Positions 61,008 through 64,000 of a stretch of DNA of 64,000 bases are shown one piece after another. The notes under the pieces are model-generated. The model was not told the origin of the DNA and did not search any database. It saw only the letters and a program-made list of their open reading frames with translations. The position numbers and the translations under genes were made by a program. Within the stretch, counting starts at the first letter, position 1. Every line of letters begins with the position of its first letter. The stretch comes from Algoriphagus sp. NG3 (lineage in GTDB: Bacteria; Bacteroidota; Bacteroidia; Cytophagales; Cyclobacteriaceae): the NCBI RefSeq assembly GCF_034119865.1, contig NZ_CP139421.1, positions 1,178,001-1,242,000 of the forward strand, read 5' to 3'.

Positions 61008-61148
61008 ACCACATCGATCTAATAAGATTTTGGTATACAGACCCACTGCACTATAGAAACTTTGGCTGCTTATATTCCCCTAGGATTTGATTTCAGTTTT
61101 AATCACTCTATTTTGGGTCGCTAAAACATAAACTCAAACCTCCAACTA

Positions 61149-62168
61149 ATGGATATTAACGATCATTTACCTCTTTTGCCGTATCAACCAGCCGCTGACC
61201 GATATCATCAGATGAAATATCGCAGATGCGGAAACAGTGGCTTAGTTTTACCGGAAATCAGTCTTGGGCTGTGGCATAATTTTGGCCATAACTCTGATTT
61301 TACCCTTGCCCGTTCTATTCTTCGCCGGGCCTTTGATCTGGGAATTTGTCATTTTGACCTGGCAAATAATTACGGGCCTCCATTTGGGTCTGCCGAAGAG
61401 AATTTTGGCAGGATGCTGAAGAAAGATTTCCCTGCCCTAAGAGATGAATTAGTGATTTCTTCTAAAGCAGGTTGGGATATGTGGCCGGGTCCTTATGGGA
61501 ATTTCGGATCCAAAAAGTATTTGATTGCGAGCTGTGATCAAAGCCTGAAACGGATGGGACTGGATTATGTGGATATTTTCTATCATCACAGACCTGATCC
61601 AGAAACACCTCTTGAAGAAACCATGGGAGCTCTTGATCTTTTGGTGAGACAGGGCAAAGCCCTCTATGTGGGAATATCACAGTATTCTGCTGAAGATACC
61701 GCTAAGGCTTATGGGATTTTAGAGCGATTAGGGACACCACTTTTGATTCATCAGCCTAGATACTCCATGCTTGATCGCTGGGTGGAAAATGGTTTGATGG
61801 ATGTTTTAGGGGAAAAAGGAGTAGGCAGTATTGCATTTTCTCCTCTGGAACAAGGCCTGCTTACGGACAAATATCTGAAGGGAATACCAAAGGATTCCCG
61901 TGCCGCTAAGGATGGTAGATATCTCAAGGCTGAGCATATTTCTGATGAAAAGATCCAAATGATCTCCCAGTTAAATGACATTGCGGCAGATAGAGGACAA
62001 ACTCTTGCCCAAATGGCTATAGCATGGCTGTTGAAGGACAAGAGAATCACCTCTGTGCTGGTAGGTGTATCCAGACCTGAGCAATTGGATGATAATGTGG
62101 CAGCAGTAGAAAACTCCATATTCAGTCCTGATGAAGTAGCCACAATCAAAGGGATTCTGGAAGCTTGA
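61149..62168 (+). CDS. L-glyceraldehyde 3-phosphate reductase-type aldo/keto reductase (YghZ/AKR14-like)
   Basis: 339 residues. N-terminal YRRCGNSGLVLPEISLGLWH, the catalytic Asp/Tyr in FDLANNYGPPFGSAEENFG, Lys in ISSKAGWDMWPGPYGNFGS, His in IFYHHRPDPETPLEE and the NADP tail SVLVGVSRPEQLDDN. The GWDMWPGPYG and NNYGPP segments are typical of the YghZ (GAPR, AKR14) group, which reduces L-glyceraldehyde 3-phosphate and methylglyoxal. The MFS gene starts at a TTG overlapping this stop. Confidence 0.92.
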   Translation: MDINDHLPLLPYQPAADRYHQMKYRRCGNSGLVLPEISLGLWHNFGHNSDFTLARSILRRAFDLGICHFDLANNYGPPFGSAEENFGRMLKKDFPALRDELVISSKAGWDMWPGPYGNFGSKKYLIASCDQSLKRMGLDYVDIFYHHRPDPETPLEETMGALDLLVRQGKALYVGISQYSAEDTAKAYGILERLGTPLLIHQPRYSMLDRWVENGLMDVLGEKGVGSIAFSPLEQGLLTDKYLKGIPKDSRAAKDGRYLKAEHISDEKIQMISQLNDIAADRGQTLAQMAIAWLLKDKRITSVLVGVSRPEQLDDNVAAVENSIFSPDEVATIKGILEA

Positions 62169-63346
62169 GCTCTCAATTGACCTCCCGGAGTGCCCTGATC
62201 TTGATTGTTATCGCTCAATTTCTTGGCACTTCGCTTTGGTTTGCAGGAAATGTAGTCGCACCTGAAATCAGCCAACTGCTCAATATCCCTGGGATATTGG
62301 CCAGCATTACTTCAGTAGTGCAATTAGGTTTTATCCTGGGCACCTTGACGTTTGCTTTCTTTTCTATCCCAGATCGCTTTTCACCTAGTTCGGTTTTCTT
62401 TTTCAGTGCAGTATTGGCCGCCAGTTTCAACCTTCTGTTAATGATTCTACCTTTAAATCTTCCTACGGTTCTATTGTGTCGATTTATGGTGGGCTTTTTT
62501 CTAGCAGGGATATATCCTGTGGGGATGAAAATCGCCTCTGATTATTTTCAAAAGGGATTAGGTTCTGCTTTGGGGTATCTGGTAGGCGCATTGGTTTTAG
62601 GAACTGCTTTCCCATACCTTTTAAAAGGGCTTGATGTTGTTTTTTCCTGGAAGCTGATACTTTGGGTTACTTCCGGATTGGCGCTGATAGGTGGGGCGAT
62701 CGTTGGTTTTTTTGTTCCTGATGGGCCCTTTCATCATAAAAATCCCAAATTTGACATCAGGCTTATACCCACTTTAGCCAAGGTCAAAGCCCTGAAAAGT
62801 GCTGCCTCAGGTTATTTTGGGCACATGTGGGAACTTTATACTTTTTGGGCTTTTGTACCGGTATTGGTGTTTTTTCTCAGAGGAGAAGGAGAAATGAAAC
62901 CAGCTGATAGTTTGCTTTCGTTTTTTGTGATTGGTATTGGAGCGATCTCTTGTGCAGTGGGAGGGAAAATCGCACAGCGGGTGGGTAGTAGGAACGTGGC
63001 AGCTGTTGCACTGGCTGGATCGGGCATTTGCTGCATGTTGATTTTATTTGCTTCATCTATACCTACTGCGGCTTGGCTTGTATTGTTATTGGTTTGGGGA
63101 TTATTGATCACAGCTGATTCCCCACAGTTTTCTACGCTGGTAGCGCAGAGCGTACCTGCAGAATATAAAGGAACCGCTTTGACCTTGGTCAATTCTATAG
63201 GTTTTGCTATTTCTATACTAAGTATTCAGCTTGCCCAGTTGTTACTGCAGTGGATGAGCATTGATACTGTTTTGTCCTCGTTATTTATGGGACCTGCAGT
63301 TGGGCTTTTACTCTTTAGGAGGTATCATCGACCGGTTAAGGTTTAA
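62165..63346 (+). CDS. MFS transporter
   Basis: 393 residues with about 12 membrane helices in two halves split by a basic loop (about residue 200, HHKNPKFDIRLIPTLAKVKA). The initiation codon is TTG 62165, overlapping the YghZ-like stop (TTGA); no in-frame ATG precedes the first helix. CynX/NimT-like features are seen in LCRFMVGFFLAGIYPVGMKIASDYF. The substrate is unknown. Coupling to an aldo/keto reductase suggests a sugar- or aldehyde-derived metabolite (inference). Confidence 0.88.
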   Translation: MSSQLTSRSALILIVIAQFLGTSLWFAGNVVAPEISQLLNIPGILASITSVVQLGFILGTLTFAFFSIPDRFSPSSVFFFSAVLAASFNLLLMILPLNLPTVLLCRFMVGFFLAGIYPVGMKIASDYFQKGLGSALGYLVGALVLGTAFPYLLKGLDVVFSWKLILWVTSGLALIGGAIVGFFVPDGPFHHKNPKFDIRLIPTLAKVKALKSAASGYFGHMWELYTFWAFVPVLVFFLRGEGEMKPADSLLSFFVIGIGAISCAVGGKIAQRVGSRNVAAVALAGSGICCMLILFASSIPTAAWLVLLLVWGLLITADSPQFSTLVAQSVPAEYKGTALTLVNSIGFAISILSIQLAQLLLQWMSIDTVLSSLFMGPAVGLLLFRRYHRPVKV

Positions 63347-63420
63347 TATGGATTGGCTATTGGCTGTGTGGTTGTTTGGGCATTTGGTATTAAGCTCCGA
63401 ATCTAGGGTAGTTTATCCTA

Positions 63421-63455
63421 TTTAATAAAAAAGAGGCTCCTTTCGAAGCCTCTTT
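63421..63455 (-). terminator. Terminator of the last minus-strand gene
   Basis: AAAGAGGCT / AGCCTCTTT 9-bp stem with an 8-base loop. On the minus strand it is followed by tttatta. It lies 19 bases beyond the stop of the terminal gene. Confidence 0.75.
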
Positions 63456-63473
63456 ACGTAAGTTACAACCGGA

Positions 63474-64000
63474 CTATCGAACTACGTTTTCTAATGTCGC
63501 CAGGTAAACCCATTTCTGGTCTCTGGATTTTAAGCCTTTATTGACCGCCTCTCTTTGGGCGGCTGTTTGATTGATGTCTTCGTAAGATTGTGCATTGAAA
63601 AACTGCATGTAATCTTTATACATGTTCATGGTCAAATGTGTGGATTTGGCTTCAGATCCCAGTGGCAAAGCCGTTCTCAATAAACTCCAATGGCCCATAA
63701 GATTCTGATCCACATATTTTTGGTGGATTGGTTTGAATACCTCATCTTCGGCCTTTTCATAGGTGTCAAATTCACCTTCATTTGCCTTCATCAGGTCAAA
63801 GGAAGCCAAGACACCGGGTTTCATTTGAAAATTATCCTTGGTCTCAGTGATCTTTTTCATGTATAACCTCATAGGCATGTCCCTCATCTTGAGTGATTCC
63901 TGAAATAATTTTGCAACTTGGACGCTGCTTAGATGCGGATAGGCTATTTTAGTGTATTCCATCATGGATTGTTCATCTAATCCATTCATCATTTCTACCG
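63474..64000 (-). CDS. Protein of unknown function, 5' end outside the window
   Basis: The minus-strand frame is open from its stop at 63474 to the window edge. An internal ATG at 63992 gives 172 residues, but the codons before it are also open, so the true start may lie beyond 64000. The sequence is helical and Met/Lys/Asp-rich, with YVDQNLMGHWSLLRTALPLG and MYKDYMQFFNAQSYEDINQT. The second half could be an alpha+beta barrel-like (dimeric ferredoxin) fold, but no family is recognised. Confidence 0.7.
   Translation of the reverse strand, partial: VEMMNGLDEQSMMEYTKIAYPHLSSVQVAKLFQESLKMRDMPMRLYMKKITETKDNFQMKPGVLASFDLMKANEGEFDTYEKAEDEVFKPIHQKYVDQNLMGHWSLLRTALPLGSEAKSTHLTMNMYKDYMQFFNAQSYEDINQTAAQREAVNKGLKSRDQKWVYLATLENVVR

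Overview
The window reads as a chromosomal segment of an aerobic Bacteroidota bacterium, most likely order Cytophagales (Cyclobacteriaceae/Algoriphagus-like; this placement is inference). The signs are: no Shine-Dalgarno sequences, promoter boxes of the TAnnTTTG type, a ribosomal protein bTHX gene, a type IX secretion sorting tail on a subtilase, and families typical of this phylum (DUF1080, DUF6807/PmoA, ThuA, DUF4301, DUF2911, a PIG-L enzyme beside an SSS symporter). No tRNA, rRNA, prophage, insertion sequence or CRISPR array was seen.

Layout. 0.3-8.3 kb: a two-domain DUF1080 lipoprotein, an RlmL-like rRNA methyltransferase, a DUF4301 protein, the 5-oxoprolinase operon pxpA-pxpB-pxpC, bTHX, and a YdeI-like protein. 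8.5-15.5 kb: a signalling and stress island. It holds a receiver-PAS-histidine kinase, a CheY-like receiver and a CHASE3 kinase on the minus strand. Divergent from them are a tiny lmo0937-type membrane protein, a YtxH-like protein, another receiver, an NtrC-type sigma-54 activator, and then Dps. Two sigma-54-like promoters with shared upstream words precede the lmo0937 and dps genes, so a self-contained stress regulon is plausible. 15.5-21 kb: arfB, small secreted and sensor proteins, an FAD oxidoreductase, yjdM, and a two-motif aspartic protease with a PDZ-like tail. 21-26 kb: ThuA, DUF6807/PmoA and two Gfo/Idh/MocA proteins, a keto-sugar module to which the first DUF1080 gene may functionally belong. 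26-34 kb: an SDR gene apparently split by an in-frame TAG, an aldo/keto reductase, a TrpF-like barrel lacking the catalytic Cys, a lipoprotein with a T9SS subtilase, rpe, a DUF4168-like protein and a barrel-like protein. 34-47.7 kb: gyrA, TPR proteins, a PagL-like lipid A deacylase, PIG-L + micro-protein + SSS symporter, DUF2911, a GhrA-like dehydrogenase and a tandem Usp. 48-58.7 kb: one long plus-strand run holA, giant TPR protein, plugless outer-membrane barrel, SPOR protein, TolQ/ExbB, TolR/ExbD, TonB-like protein, folC, trmB. It looks like a Tol/Ton-like envelope machine. 58.7-64 kb: a tandemly duplicated repeat block derived from the trmB 3' end, a sirtuin, DUF5996, YghZ with an MFS transporter, and a gene cut by the window end.

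Most interesting signals: the shared regulatory words and sigma-54-like promoters of the stress island; the SPOR/Tol-like envelope operon; the split SDR gene; the trmB-tail duplication within a family of dispersed 'cgcagat' repeats; a 156-bp MITE-like element; a 34-residue membrane protein translationally coupled to the symporter; and several enzymes or sensors that have lost a key residue or domain. Protein identities come from reading motifs and from knowledge of the families; no database search was run.
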